A stretch of DNA of 64,000 nucleotides from Isochrysis galbana (taxonomy: Eukaryota > Haptophyta > Isochrysidales > Isochrysidaceae). A program made the position numbers and the translations under genes. The notes beneath the pieces were generated by a model that did no database searches, had not been told where the DNA came from, and was given only the letters and a program-made list of their open reading frames with translations. Positions within the stretch are counted from its first letter, which is position 1; each line of letters starts with the position of its first letter. Location: assembly GCA_018136815.1 (NCBI GenBank), contig CM030936.1:2755079-2819078 (forward strand), in the 5' to 3' direction. Below, in pieces: positions 1 to 10,842 of the stretch.

Positions 1-399
1 TACCTATCAATAGGCAAACGGTCTGGTAGGCCTATTGACCTCTTAATAGAACCTATTAGAAGCCTATTGTCCCATCCGGGGCTACACGTAAATGCCCTGG
101 TATCATTCCGATACGAGAGCTACCAATGGCACGGCGCACACGAACAAAGCATGCGTGCATTGTACTCTGGATGGCAATACAGGGCATGGCATCCCGAGCC
201 CCTCGAGCATGAGCATGTGAGGAGGAGGCGTCATTGTACTGAGACGTCTTGCCCTACCCCCTTTGAGGACCCACTTTTGACTATCACCACCAAATGACAT
301 GGCTCTACAGGACTAGGGGTGACATCAAGAGGGAGGAGGCTCAGCTCAAGGTGTAGGCACTAGCGAGCGATGCTCTTCGGTTGCGAAGCTAACACTCTG
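1..399. other. Intergenic, with short inverted repeat at left edge
   Basis: No supportable gene. Positions 8-15 (CAATAGGC) and 30-37 (GCCTATTG) form a perfect 8-bp inverted repeat around a 14-nt loop, and CCTATT recurs several more times up to about position 70. The rest is the 3' flank of the PH-domain gene that ends at position 400 on the minus strand. Confidence 0.4.
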
Positions 400-3165
400 C
401 TAATTGCTAGCATCAGAGGCACGCCCATCATGACTTCTTGAGTCTGAGGCGGACGAGCATCGCGAGGGACGACGTGAGAACCAAAAGGCTCCGCGTTTCC
501 TGGTTGACGAATCTGCATTGGAGGTCTGCGAGGGTCGGTTGCGACGTGGATGCATCCCTCGCTTCTCCCCATCCCGCCTCTTGTGGACTATGTGTTGTGA
601 GGTTTGATCTGACAGATTACGGCCACGACCTTCACGTGCCTGCCACTGAGGAGGATCGACAGAGCGTGAACCTTGTGGTGATGCTTGGCTAATCAACGGC
701 ATCGGCCCCGAATGTTCGGGTAGTGTGAACTGCTGCTGCTGCTGCTGCCCAAATGTGCTACTTAGCCTTGGTGCATCCGTAGGATGTGGCTGTTGGGGTG
801 TCTGCATCGGCAATGAGGTGGGTTCTATGGTCACTAGACCAGATAACTCTGGCTCTCGTTCACCTGGCCGTCCGTGTCGTTCCTCCGACCCCAAGTGCCT
901 CCATTGCGGTGCCGATGGAAGTTTCGGTTGTACAAGTGGACAGGAGGCTATACTTCCAACCACATCCTGTGCTGGGGCGACATTGTCCAATAGCACCCTC
1001 GATCTTGGCGTTTTCGATGCAAGGCCCTCCTGTGCGACTCCTACAGCTCGAGGAGGCGGCGAGGCTCGAACTGGCCGAAGAGCTGCTCTTGCAACCGCAG
1101 CAGGGTTTTCCGCAGGCTCGACCGCTTCTCGCCTCGGCGTCGGACGCAACGTTACCGACAGGAATGCCTCGGCATTTCTACATTGTTGGCATGCCTGCTC
1201 CGTCCCCACGGACACATGTTGAAGTTGCATCTCATCAATCTCACGACCCTCGTACCGCGTTGCGTGCGACTCTAGGGTTGGGATGGGCCTTGATATTTGT
1301 CTGATTGGAGGCTGATGTTGACCATCGTTTGGCTGAGCTGCGCTTGGAGGTGGCGGAGCTACGCCATCAAGCCGTACATGTGGACTGGCGGTGGTTGCGG
1401 CAGCTTGCGGGGCCGGCAGAGCTTGCGGCTTGGGTAGTCTGGCGCATGATATTAGCGTTGGTTGAAACACTCGTCGTCGATCGAATGATGCATATTGAGA
1501 GCGTGGGCGCTCTGGCATAGCACACGTGGTTGTCACCTCGGAACCAGATCCAGCCGAGCCTCTCGGTTGAAAAACGCAAGATCTTGGGCACGCTCCGTGC
1601 TCGTTCAATGCCGAAAGGTTGGAGATCCGTGCTGCTGACGTTGTGCATTGAAGGGATGCGCATGGCGCAATGGCAGTAGCCGACATCGGATTGGAGCACT
1701 GGACGAGCGGCTTCTGTAGGACGTTATGAGCGGTAGAAAGCAAAGTTTGCTCATCGGCAATCATGCCAATCGCTGGGCTCAGATTAGATGATTGGCTAAA
1801 CGGTATCTGCTCCTCCCGCTGGACGCTGTCGGCGGCAAGCGGCATAGTGCGCCGATCGGACAACAGTATGCAGCCGGATGACACTCGTCGCCCGTTTGGA
1901 ATTTCAGGCTTCTTGTCACTGAGCCCAGATAGCCATGAAAGCGTGGTGACCCAAAGCATGGTCTCCTCCTCGCTGTCAGCCTCCAACACATACTCCCATC
2001 TACGATGCTGTGAGCTCGGGCGATTCGGTACCAGCGCTGGTACCAGGTGTGCCGAGTAGGCAGGGAGCTGTTGCGATATATCATCCTTGCGAGTGGCCAG
2101 GGCTCGGCTTCTTCTATTAGGGCGAAGGTGGCCGACGACGATGCGAAAGAACAGAGGGCTCATCAGCTCACACCGTTCAAATCTGCGAAGTTCAAGAACG
2201 AGTGAGGGCTCGCCAGACGGCACAGACCTGGAAACAAGCGCCCCATCCTGAATCTGGAAATATTGGCGTCCCAAGGGAAGCACGCATTGCACACCGGTAT
2301 GCGAATTTTCACCCGCATGAAGCCAACCCCGTAGCGCGGCCGCGGCCGCAACACGCGGCTGTGCCCAGTCACGGACGTGCTTAACGATTATCCTCGCCCT
2401 CTTCTGCATGCTAAGGCGCTCAGCGCTCGCGTGCGCGTGGAGCCGCACAAGCTCTGCTGCGTACTCCAAAGCAGCCACTGCTTCCAAATCTCGTCGCCGG
2501 GCAATCACTCGAAGCCAAGCTGTTTGGATGCGTGCAAGGGCGCAAGCGCCCGGCCAGCCGAGCGCTTCGAACCTGCTGAGGGTCTCAGAATGGAATTGTC
2601 CTCGCAGCCGGCCCTGCTCCCACCCACACGGCCCTTGAAGAGGTGTCGATGCTGCACTGCGCACGGCATGATGGTGCGCCTTGACACTCGTGGACGCGCC
2701 CGCACGGGCCGGTGTCACAGCTTGCTCGCCATGACGAGGTATCCAGACATTCGATGGCACACTTACGCGCGGGTGCGTCGCCCCTCGCCCGGTGTAGCGG
2801 CATGCAGCGGCCTGGATGTGGCAAGCTGCCCTCGCCTCCGTGCGCGAGCATACGGCCACAATAGCCTCGAATACGCCAGGCGGCAGACGGAGCCGGCGCA
2901 GGCGCCGCGCAGCGAGCAGTCGAGCATGCTTCCTGTACGCTCGTTGCACCGCTATCGCCGCGCGCATCATCTCTGCCGCAGAGGGGCGAACCGCCCGCCC
3001 GACTGCCATGCGGCGCCTCCGCCGACGCTTCCTCCTCCCATTTCCCCTCTGAGCGAGCGAGTCGCAGCTATAAATTCGTACTCCCCGTTGGTTACGCCTC
3101 ATTTGGCAATCTATCACTACTGCATTGTACGTACTTTGTACTTGTTCCCCCTTGTTTGACCCCAT
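400..3165 (-). CDS. IQ-motif and PH-domain protein, large, single exon
   Basis: A 921-codon open frame. The N-terminal ~60 residues are basic (run of RRRRRR). IQ-like calmodulin-binding segments follow: AIAVQRAYRKHARLLAARR near residues 68-87, a weaker one near 115, and ALARIQTAWLRVIARRRD near 205-225. Around residues 290-420 there is a pleckstrin-homology-like domain: beta-strand pattern (VLPLGRQYFQIQDGALVSR), a long variable loop, then WEYVLEADSEEETMLWVTTL, the typical last strand and C-terminal helix with its conserved Trp. The remaining ~500 residues are Ser/Pro/Gln-rich and disordered, including a Q6 tract. PH domains usually bind phosphoinositides or proteins, so a membrane-associated, calmodulin-responsive adaptor is plausible. 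The ATG at 3165 is the outermost; a later Met (MAVGRAVRPS, about 50 codons in) is also possible. No intron is needed. Confidence 0.7.
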   Translation of the reverse strand: MGSNKGEQVQSTYNAVVIDCQMRRNQRGVRIYSCDSLAQRGNGRRKRRRRRRMAVGRAVRPSAAEMMRAAIAVQRAYRKHARLLAARRLRRLRLPPGVFEAIVAVCSRTEARAACHIQAAACRYTGRGATHPRVSVPSNVWIPRHGEQAVTPARAGASTSVKAHHHAVRSAASTPLQGPCGWEQGRLRGQFHSETLSRFEALGWPGACALARIQTAWLRVIARRRDLEAVAALEYAAELVRLHAHASAERLSMQKRARIIVKHVRDWAQPRVAAAAALRGWLHAGENSHTGVQCVLPLGRQYFQIQDGALVSRSVPSGEPSLVLELRRFERCELMSPLFFRIVVGHLRPNRRSRALATRKDDISQQLPAYSAHLVPALVPNRPSSQHRRWEYVLEADSEEETMLWVTTLSWLSGLSDKKPEIPNGRRVSSGCILLSDRRTMPLAADSVQREEQIPFSQSSNLSPAIGMIADEQTLLSTAHNVLQKPLVQCSNPMSATAIAPCASLQCTTSAARISNLSALNEHGACPRSCVFQPRGSAGSGSEVTTTCAMPERPRSQYASFDRRRVFQPTLISCARLPKPQALPAPQAAATTASPHVRLDGVAPPPPSAAQPNDGQHQPPIRQISRPIPTLESHATRYEGREIDEMQLQHVSVGTEQACQQCRNAEAFLSVTLRPTPRREAVEPAENPAAVARAALRPVRASPPPRAVGVAQEGLASKTPRSRVLLDNVAPAQDVVGSIASCPLVQPKLPSAPQWRHLGSEERHGRPGEREPELSGLVTIEPTSLPMQTPQQPHPTDAPRLSSTFGQQQQQQFTLPEHSGPMPLISQASPQGSRSVDPPQWQAREGRGRNLSDQTSQHIVHKRRDGEKRGMHPRRNRPSQTSNADSSTRKRGAFWFSRRPSRCSSASDSRSHDGRASDASN

Positions 3166-3851
3166 ACCAAGGGGGCCCAGTGACCCAGTGATGGCAACGG
3201 ACCGTTGTGTATTTTTTTTAAATATTCTCGCCGCGCGCGCGACCCTGTACCACTAGTTAGCAGCCGCGCCCGCGTTCACCGTTGTTTAGACGAGAGGTAA
3301 CATCGATCGGCTTGCGCACTCTAGCTCTTGCGACGGGGCAAGCTACATTCGGCATTTGATTCCCGCCCCATGCAGCGCCGTGTCGGGCTGCCGAAAGTCC
3401 GACCACCCCCTGACCCTCTAGCATCATTGCCCGCGCAGCCCACCCAGCTCCTCACAGCGCGCGCACGCGGCTACCCTGGCTACCCTGGCTACTAGAGGCC
3501 CCACCCCGACCATCCCTACCTGCCCCTCGCAGGATTCGCCCTCTCTCGAACTAGAACTCGGCATCGAGAACTAGGATCAGCTCACCGGCGCGGCCGTCCA
3601 CGCGTGGCTGACGAGCCTGCGAGTTGAGGCTGCCCTCGCGGCCATTCTCTCTCTGACAGTGCGCCAGATCCGGCGCTGATCGATGAGGCGAGACCCGTGG
3701 GCGGCCTCAGGACGAGCCTCGTCGTGGCGCTCTACGCCGCGGCGAGCAGGAAAGCCCAAGATCCTGCCAAAGCGCCTCACAGCGCATCTGGCGGGAACCC
3801 ACCACCCAGAGCAAAAATCATGTGAAATCATCTTCTGCCGCTGGGTGCTGG
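3166..3851. other. Intergenic; AT/GC-tract retroposon 5'-end-like piece and short dispersed repeat
   Basis: No convincing coding exon. At 3206-3240 an AAATATTCTCGCCGCGCG stretch resembles the 5' start of the stem-loop-tailed retroposon family (compare 32876). A ~55-bp stretch at 3648-3703 (CTCTCTCTGACAGTGC...GAGACCCGTGGG) recurs in the same orientation at 5268-5330, so it is part of a small dispersed repeat. GGCTACCCT is tandemly repeated near 3470-3492. Confidence 0.4.
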
Positions 3852-4241
3852 TGTCGCATTCATCTTAGATGATGCGATTTCCAGGCTCTTGTTTCCAGGT
3901 CCTTCGCCGTGCGGCCACACGGTGAAGCTCAGGTACTTCTAGGTTGGTAGGGTTCGTCCCTAGCGATCTAGAATTCGAGTTCTCGTTTCGTTCCGTCTAG
4001 CCTGTTTGTCAGGTATAGATTCCAGGTTTCCTCCTTTCGGGTAATCTTGACCCAAAGGAGCCAGGTCGCCTGTCTCTCGCTGCGCGCTTGTCTCAGGCTC
4101 TCGAGTTACCTTGTGAAGGCTTATTTAGCTTCTTGCAAGGCTTGTTGTTTCTTGTTGGGTTCCGGTTCTTGCTTGGGACTTGCTAACTTTCGTTGTCGTC
4201 CAGGCCTGTTCTTCATAGGTTCTCCTTGGCCTGGTTAGGGT
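3852..4241 (-). mobile_element. Non-LTR retrotransposon 3'-end fragment (LINE 3' UTR), copy 1
   Basis: Read on the minus strand, this segment matches the 3' region of the LINE copy at 58985-59308 over about 300 bp, with a ~50-bp length difference near 4175-4225. Both copies stop at exactly the same terminal sequence, a near-palindromic stem (TCGCATCATCTAAGATGAAT, then GCGACA), and have unrelated DNA beyond it. A fixed 3' end with a variable 5' end is the usual product of target-primed reverse transcription. No reverse-transcriptase coding remains in this copy. Confidence 0.75.
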
Positions 4242-6968
4242 TTCGTTGCCTTCCGGCGTTTGGCGTTCGCGTTGGCGTTCGGAAATTTCCTCTCACATTC
4301 CCTAGGTCCGCTACCCTTGGCTTGTAGGTCCTTGCTTCTTTCTTCTCGGTCAAGGTTTTTGGCGAGCGAGTCGGTTGCTCTATCCGCTCGAGATTTGAGG
4401 TTTAATTTGCCATCTCCCCTTGGAGATCGGTGTAGGTTCGCTTCTTAGGTGAGGGAATCTTTCCCCTTGATGCAAGTTACATGCAAGCCCTTGGCCCCTT
4501 TGGTGTTTCTTCCCCTTGGTTGCTACTCAGGGTTGTTCGTTAGAAGCGTCTAGAAGGTTCACGCTCAACGGCAAGATTTATTCGGTCGTGAAGATATCTC
4601 GTCGCGATCTGTATCCAAAGTGATCGCCGTGGTCGCGCGACATGACGCTCCCCTTCGGACTCTCCGCTACGTGGGAAGTTACAAGGGAGACACGCTCCGG
4701 CCGTCGCTGCGGAGTCTCTCTCTCTCTCGCTCTCTCTCTCCGTCTTTCTTGCGACGTGTTTGGGTTATCGGTGATTTGGGGTCGCGGTTGCTTGATAATT
4801 TGCTTGGTTTGGGTGAATGATTCCGGTGTGTTCGTGAGTCGGTGTATCCTGTTGTTCTCAGCTTCGTTGTCCGTCGTTGTTCGCTGCGTCGCTGCACTCA
4901 AGCAGCCTAGGCTCCCTCCCTGAAGGAAGAGTTCTTTGTAGGTCTAACAATCTCTTTAAACCCAACACTCTAGGGCCACTAGGAGCGCCTCGCCGCCCCA
5001 CAGCCCTTCGTTCGCCGTTCGTTCCCCGTCCAGACACCCGAATGGGGTTGCCCGACCCAGTCCAGAATTTCATTCACCCGACTCCCGGTGGGGAGGAGGG
5101 CCAAAGCGCCGCGCTAGCCGCCGGTGCTGCTCGCGACGGAGTGGCTCAGAGCCCTCCGGCTCCGCTCGACTCGACAGCTGGGTGCTGGGCTTGGCAGGCG
5201 GTATTGGTATTGGGAATCAACCCATACTGCCAATGACGCGCGATAACGCAATAAAAGCGCTCCTCCTCCTCTCTCTGACAGTGCTAGTTCCGGCGCTGAT
5301 GAATGAGGCGAGACGCGAGACCCGTGGGTCCGATTTCGTCTTTTGCTTTTGCCAGAGTGCATCAGAGTGACTCGACAGCGACTCAACACTCAACGTGGAA
5401 TAAATAAAAGGCTGTTGACTGTTGACCCTTGAGCCCTTGAGTCCCCGTTGAGTCAAGTTGTGGATATAAATATAAATAATAACCGTACATTATGCATTAT
5501 GTGACGCGTCGTGCATCAAAACTCAAAACGCAAAACGTCGTTAACGTACTAGTGCCGCGTAGTGCGTAGTGCGTAGTGCAATAGCTGGTAACGTACCTTG
5601 TACCTTGTACATTGGCACTGGGCACGTCATTGACTCATTGACATTGACCATTGAATTTGAATTCGTCAACGTGTACACGTGCACTGGGCATGCCACAAAT
5701 TCCGCCAACGTACGATCTTTTTCCTCTCGTACTCGTAAGCTCATGCTCTCTTCCTTCCCCCCGCTCCTGCTCACTGCTCACCGCTCTCTCTCAATGATGC
5801 GCTCACCGCTCACCGCTCACTCTCACTGATGCGCTCCGCGCCCCTGCATCTCGCCGCCCGAGCGCCCGAGCCCTCCTGCCCTCCCCTACCCTCCCGCCGC
5901 TCTCGATCCGCCCCCCCCTCGCCTTCCCCCCCCCCCCCCCCCCCCGCATAATTGTAGCTGCTCCACTTCGTAACGTACCTCGGGTGTCATTCTAGCCCTG
6001 CAAACGCACAAACGCACCCCCCCCCTGCGTAGATAGTAGATAGACGACATCACCCTGCGCTGCTGCAGCCACCGCCGCGTCTTATTTATATCGACGGCTT
6101 GGACCGCTTCTCTCGCCATTTCCGGGGACGGCGCCACGGCATCCCCCGCTCCCCTCCTGCCCTTGCTCATGCAACCATCACGCTCTGTTGACGCCGCGTA
6201 TGTTTGGATGAAGCCTCGGGGATCGAGTGCGGCAGGGGGAGTTGGGGGGCGGTGGAGGGGTCGGATCCCCTTGCAGGAGTCCACCGCCCGCCCCCCCCGC
6301 GCACCCCACCCTCTTCCAGCTCTTTCCGCCGTTGTCCCCCCCGCCCCCCCTCTGCCCGCCCCAGATCGCACCGCGCGAAGCTTCGAGGAGCTTCGGTGAT
6401 CGCACTCCCCCCGCTCCCCCCCCCCCGGAGGAACCTGCCAGTGCGCGCGCGGGGGGGGGGCGAGGAGCGCCCCCTCAGGAAATCCCGAGGCCACAGCGTG
6501 AGATGCCCTCGGAAGAGCACGGAGATCTTCCCAAACACCGCGCTTCATTATGATCGTGGCGCCTCCGCCGCAGCTCGCGCCCTCCGGGACCGTGGCGTCT
6601 CCGTCGAACGCCAGAGACGCCACCCGCAGCGCCCCCCCCCCCCGCCCCTCCCGCCCACCCGCCCCCGCCCCCCCCCCCCCCCCCCCCGCCCCCCCTCGCC
6701 TCTTTCCGGGCCTTTCCTGCAGTGCACAGGGCGCGCGGGGGGGGAGGCGAGGCGAGGCGAGGGAAGGGGAGATCTGCAGAGGGAGGGGAGAGGGAGGGGT
6801 GGGCGGGAGAGAGGGATACCCACCGACGGACGGGGCGCCTTCGCGTGCACACCCGCCAGCTCGCCCGCCAGAGATCCTGCGCACTCGAGGCAAGCAGCGA
6901 CACCTCGAACCTCCGCACTCGCTCCAGGCGCCCCGTACGCCACGCCTCACCCTCACCACCAGCTTCCA
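4242..6968. other. Long low-complexity intergenic region
   Basis: No gene is supported. The stretch holds a CT tract (4705-4745), the second copy of the ~55-bp repeat seen at 3648 (5268-5330), a short GTAGTGC triplication near 5560, and very long C and G runs from 5920 to 6760 (for example 5931-5946 and 6671-6687). Open frames here are pure low-complexity translations (poly-Pro, poly-Gly, poly-Arg). The C/G tracts probably form part of the promoter and 5' leader of the gene that starts near 6969. Confidence 0.4.
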
Positions 6969-7934
6969 ATGCTGTCTCCACGGCCACCTCGCGAGTTGGG
7001 TATAGCCGACCTGCAGGTGACCACTCGAGCCTGCGCCCAGCGACGCAGGGCCGCACGGCTTACGGCGCCAAGGCCGGAGCCGTCTCTCGAGCCGTGCATC
7101 ACACAAGAGGCCTACTCGCTCACAGTGTCGCCGCCAAGAGGCTTCAAACTGAGCAATGCGACTGCAGCGCGGGAGAGGCGCAGGCTTCGACTGCAAGGGT
7201 ACCTTGTGCCAATGGAGAAGGAGGACTCGCACCAGTACGTGGCGTGTCGTCTCGTCCGAACCTTCCGCCGTCCGCCCGGGCGCTCGCCCCGCCCCGCCGA
7301 GTTCCTTGCTCATGGCGGCGTGGTACGAGGTTCAGCCCCCCAAAGCGATGGATGGATCAAGTTGCTTAATGGGCGCTACGTGCCCAACGACAACAGCATT
7401 CAGCTCATCTCCGTGACCCAGCCGTTGACACCCATTGCATTCCACACGCTAGTAGAGCTTCCTCGGGATGCGACCGTCGAGGATACTAGTAGCCACGTCT
7501 GTGAAGGTGGCTGGCTCCTATGCGTCCCGCGAAAGCACGATGATTGGGCCAAGCGAGAGACTTATGTGAGCGAGAGCAAGACCCATGGCATCGACGCCCG
7601 AAGTGATTCTGACTTGGCATCCGATACCAACATCGCCGGTGAGAGCTTGGAAAGTCCATCGGAGACATCGGATTCGGATGCCGATAGGGGCCTTATGGTG
7701 AATTGTTTGAGAGATATGGTTGAACCCGCACTGCAAGAAGAATCAGAGACGGTGCTCGTCTCGCCCAAGAAGGTGCTCTGCAAGGGCAACGCTCGGATCG
7801 GGAGCACTCAGGGAAAGGCGTGTACTCCATTCTCGGACAAGAGTCACGAAATGCCAGACTGTTTGATAGAGGCGCTGAATTGCGTTGCGCTCAGCACGAC
7901 GGCCAAGGCATCGGATTGCGGATCGGTTTGCTGA
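6969..7934 (+). CDS. Hypothetical acidic protein, no family recognised
   Basis: An open frame runs through to the TGA at 7932-7934. Its upstream half is translated poly-C/G DNA, so the ATG at 6969 (MLSPRPPREL) or the one at 7212 (MEKEDSHQYV) are the credible starts. The C-terminal ~180 residues have balanced, protein-like composition: a motif DGWIKLLNGRYVPNDNSIQL, then an acidic, Ser/Asp-rich region (ARSDSDLASDTNIAGES), ending KASDCGSVC. The codon composition is calmer than the surrounding low-complexity DNA. I do not recognise a domain; an undetected intron near 7240-7330 could change the middle. Function unknown. Confidence 0.45.
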   Translation: MLSPRPPRELGIADLQVTTRACAQRRRAARLTAPRPEPSLEPCITQEAYSLTVSPPRGFKLSNATAARERRRLRLQGYLVPMEKEDSHQYVACRLVRTFRRPPGRSPRPAEFLAHGGVVRGSAPQSDGWIKLLNGRYVPNDNSIQLISVTQPLTPIAFHTLVELPRDATVEDTSSHVCEGGWLLCVPRKHDDWAKRETYVSESKTHGIDARSDSDLASDTNIAGESLESPSETSDSDADRGLMVNCLRDMVEPALQEESETVLVSPKKVLCKGNARIGSTQGKACTPFSDKSHEMPDCLIEALNCVALSTTAKASDCGSVC

Positions 7935-8634
7935 GCTGTCGAGCCACAGGACTACATCTGAACTCATGAGGCCTCAGGAGGGACACCGAATCGACTCGCT
8001 TTTTCAACAGCAAACGTTTCTGCATATTATGTCTTGACCACATTTTCCGAAGGTCACACGATAGCCTCGCGTTCACGGCGCAGCCTGTACTTGTGGCCGC
8101 TCTAGGACCACGAATGCCAATTCTAGAATCGCGTCATGATCTTACTGCTCTATATCTGCTGCCGCTCAATCAGCCTACATCGGTGTAAGTTACCTGGTTA
8201 CCTGTGCTATGGAGTTACACTCGGGACGGCACCTACCTTTTCGGTCTGCTTGCTTCCTGGCACATGTGATCCTAGCATCTACGCTATGCATTCAACAGCC
8301 TCGTCGGCTAGACTCCATTTTGCTTGGCGTGCATGTGATGTCAAGGATGTCTTGTCCATGCTCTGCTCTTCCTACGGCTAGTTTTCACTCTCGGAAGGGA
8401 AACTAACGGATATTTCAATATTTCAATGAAATGTAGGGCCTAGATCCCAAAAGACTTTTCAACAGTGGCGAGGCACACCATGGGTCCGCTGAGCTTGCTC
8501 CCCACGCGCGCGTCGTTGTTGCTCAGAGGAGGAGGCAACTTCGCTTGCTGTGCCCCTGCGTTATTTTAAGGACTTTTAACGGTTGACAACTTGTCAAGTT
8601 GACAACGTTCTTTTCCTTTTCCGCTGCCCCAGAC
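7935..8634. other. Intergenic
   Basis: No gene or RNA recognised. The GC content is closer to 50% than in the neighbours. At 8583-8606 there are overlapping inverted repeats built from TTGACAA/TTGTCAA. Confidence 0.4.
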
Positions 8635-8830
8635 AACTAAGTTTATACTTGGTCGCCATGGAGCGCGCCGGCGCGGCTCCCCTCTCCTTCGGGCCCCCCG
8701 CCGAGGGCGCCCCCCCAGTACCCATGGAGCAGTCGCAGGCGAAGCGACCGCGTCCACCCGCGGAGGCCGAGCAGGTGCGTGCGACTCGCGTCGCGCCACA
8801 CGGCCCGTGGCCCCGGCCACACCATCCTCA
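8635..8830 (-). mobile_element. Stem-loop-tailed retroposon copy, 3' end at 8635
   Basis: The left boundary is a hairpin (ACTAAGT-TTAT-ACTTGGT, one G.U pair) followed by GCC and ATGGAGCGCGCCG. The ~100 bp beyond the hairpin match the minus strand of the copy at 48110-47940, including CAGTACCCATGGAG and GTCGCAGGCGAAGCG. In the sense I assign to the family, the hairpin is the 3' terminus and the body extends to the right on the minus strand. The 5' end was not located. The plus-strand frame starting at the ATG is an antisense translation, not a supported gene. Confidence 0.65.
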
Positions 8831-9738
8831 GCAGCCATGCTGGTCCCCCCCATGGGGGTCAGCAGACTGCAGACAGCAAGACTGGCACAGCAGACATGAC
8901 GCACAAAGAAACCAATGGGCATGCCTCATGGCAGAGGCTCCTCCCACCCTGGTGCCAGCCCCAGCGGTTCCTTTTGTTTCCCTGGCCGACGGGGCTCGGA
9001 GTCCCGTGCGCTCGCCCCTCGCTTCGCCCCTCCGACGTCCGGCCCCCCCCTTTGTTTTCGTTAGTTTTCCCTTTGTTCCTAGAGTTTCCCTTGTTCCTTT
9101 CCCCGGTTCTTCTTGTTTTTTGTCCGTCTTTTGTTTCTGGCGCGCTCGCTCGGAAGCAGTCCTTCGTGTCCACCCCTCGTGTGCTCCCCCCCCTTTCGCC
9201 TTGCTCGCTGTCATGCTCTCCGACCCCTCTGTCGTGTCATGTAATAGGACGCCTCTGAGAACGCTCCCGCATTGCTGTCGCGCTCCCCCTCTCCCTCCAT
9301 CCATCACACTGCTCAAGCCCAAGCACAACCCCAAGCATCTCACACATCCACCAACACAGCCACTCCCTTACCACTCCACAGACCACAGCCACAGGCCCTG
9401 TTTGCACATTCAAGATGACAAGGGGCAAGCGACGACAAGCGAATACGAAAATGCAACCCCCAAGCGGAGACGCTGGGGGCGCTCGCGGCCTCTCTCTTCA
9501 TAGGTATAGTGAGTGACCGGGCTACTGGTGGGGTTGGCTAGGTCACAACACTCTTTGTTTTTCACTCACAAACATGACTCATATGCTGCAGACACTGCCA
9601 TAGGACACATGCTTGCAAACTGCGAACTACAACACCCCTCCACCCTCCACTATGCCAAATATGGGCATAGGCACAAGGGCATCGCAGAGTGTGCGACACT
9701 ATCCACCCACCAACATCCACCACCGCCGCTGAACGGAG
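8831..9738. other. Intergenic repeat-derived DNA
   Basis: No gene supported. It contains C-rich tracts and, at about 9500-9530, the string ATAGTGAGTGACCGGGCTA. That string also occurs inside the terminal inverted repeats of the 20.9-21.6 kb element, so a fragment of that family is present. Confidence 0.4.
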
Positions 9739-10842
9739 CTACACATAGGTCCAGCCCGAAGTTGTACTTCTTGATTCCGATTTTTTACGAGACGCCTCGT
9801 ACTCGGCCAGCAACTCTGGTGTCATCTCATTTGGTGCAGATGCGGCAGCCTGCGTTTCTTCTCGAAGGTCTATCTTGGCCTGGATCTCCTTGGCATGATT
9901 GAAAATTCCCGCCGTCTGCTCGGCGCAAACGTAGCATCGCCGCGTCTTCTGGAAGTGCCGCAGGGCACATCCCTCGCAGAAGTAGTGCTCGCACTTCGTC
10001 ACCACAGGCCGGGAAGCCTTGTGCCAAGGCTCGCGACAAATGAGACATGCGAATGGCAGCGAATCTTCTTGTTTGGGTTTGGCCTCCTCCTCGCCTAGCA
10101 GCACGAGCGCCTCGTCGTGCCTTTTCTTTTTCTGCTCTTCTTCCCACTGCCGCTCGAGCTGCCAGCCGGATTTGTAGTCCGATCGATCGTGGAGAAACTT
10201 GCACGCATCCCCATAGCCACAAAAGCCAGTGTCCCGAAAGTCTTTACATATGTCGGGCTGATAGTCGAACCGCGATGTGGCCCGGTAGTGTACTGGGGCG
10301 CGCGCTGGTCCATGGCCCGACATGACCTGTGACGTGAAGTCCTCCGCCTTGCCGGTGTACTGATGGTATGCCTTTTGGCCTCGATAGACTTTGGTGCCGT
10401 CTGGGGCTATGTCTCCACCGTCCTTCCATTGCTGCTGCGCTGCTTCATACAGCGCCTGCGCGTCACGGTCGCGCGGGACTTCCTGCTCATTCATGGCTGT
10501 CGCCTTGTTATCATACGTTGAGATGCGCACATCGGACGGCTGGACGCCCACCGCGAGCAGCTCTGGCGCCGCGCTTTTCCGCGCGCTCGCAGTGCCCTGC
10601 ACAAGCGGGTTGGGCTTTACGGCCTTGCTCGGTCGCACAACGGCCGAACCCTCAACCTCGGTGGGCAACTCTGTTTCGAGTTGGTTGCTCGAAGAGCCAC
10701 GCGCACGTACGTGTTTGTTCCGCTCCCGCTTCTTGAAGAGCGAGCCGCCAGCAGGAGCGGGTGGCGCCTCCTCGGCGCCCGTAGCAGGCGCCGGCTCCAT
10801 CGCGCGTATTCCCTCCTGTCTTTTTTCCAAGAACTCGTACAT
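9739..10842 (-). CDS. RNF113: RNF113/Cwc24-like CCCH and RING zinc-finger splicing factor
   Basis: A 367-residue single-exon protein, close in length to animal RNF113A. The N-terminus is disordered. A CCCH finger with the exact C-x8-C-x5-C-x3-H spacing (CKDFRDTGFCGYGDACKFLH) lies near residue 200. A C3HC4 RING follows (CLICREPW...CEHYFCEGCALRHF...CYVC) near residues 275-315. This order and spacing are diagnostic of the Cwc24/RNF113 family, which joins the activated spliceosome near the 5' splice site and acts as a ubiquitin ligase. The segment between the fingers (SDYKSGWQLERQWEEEQKKK) also matches the family. The first ATG is at 10842; a second at 10800 (MEPAPATG) is equally possible. Nuclear location is inferred from the family. 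Confidence 0.93.
   Translation of the reverse strand: MYEFLEKRQEGIRAMEPAPATGAEEAPPAPAGGSLFKKRERNKHVRARGSSSNQLETELPTEVEGSAVVRPSKAVKPNPLVQGTASARKSAAPELLAVGVQPSDVRISTYDNKATAMNEQEVPRDRDAQALYEAAQQQWKDGGDIAPDGTKVYRGQKAYHQYTGKAEDFTSQVMSGHGPARAPVHYRATSRFDYQPDICKDFRDTGFCGYGDACKFLHDRSDYKSGWQLERQWEEEQKKKRHDEALVLLGEEEAKPKQEDSLPFACLICREPWHKASRPVVTKCEHYFCEGCALRHFQKTRRCYVCAEQTAGIFNHAKEIQAKIDLREETQAAASAPNEMTPELLAEYEASRKKSESRSTTSGWTYV

Noticed and set aside
6204..6968. Upstream extension of the open frame at 6969-7934
   Set aside because: It is poly-Pro/Arg translation of long C and G runs and has no protein-like composition; frames stay open on both strands because of base composition.
5886..7313. 475-codon minus-strand frame opposite the hypothetical gene
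   Set aside because: Gly/Arg/Pro low-complexity sequence from homopolymers; no domain, and it overlaps a better candidate.
8658..9503. Protein starting MERAGAAPLSFGPPAEG
   Set aside because: The ATGG belongs to the recurring hairpin junction of a retroposon. The same start occurs at several loci with different continuations, and similarity is at the DNA level on both strands.
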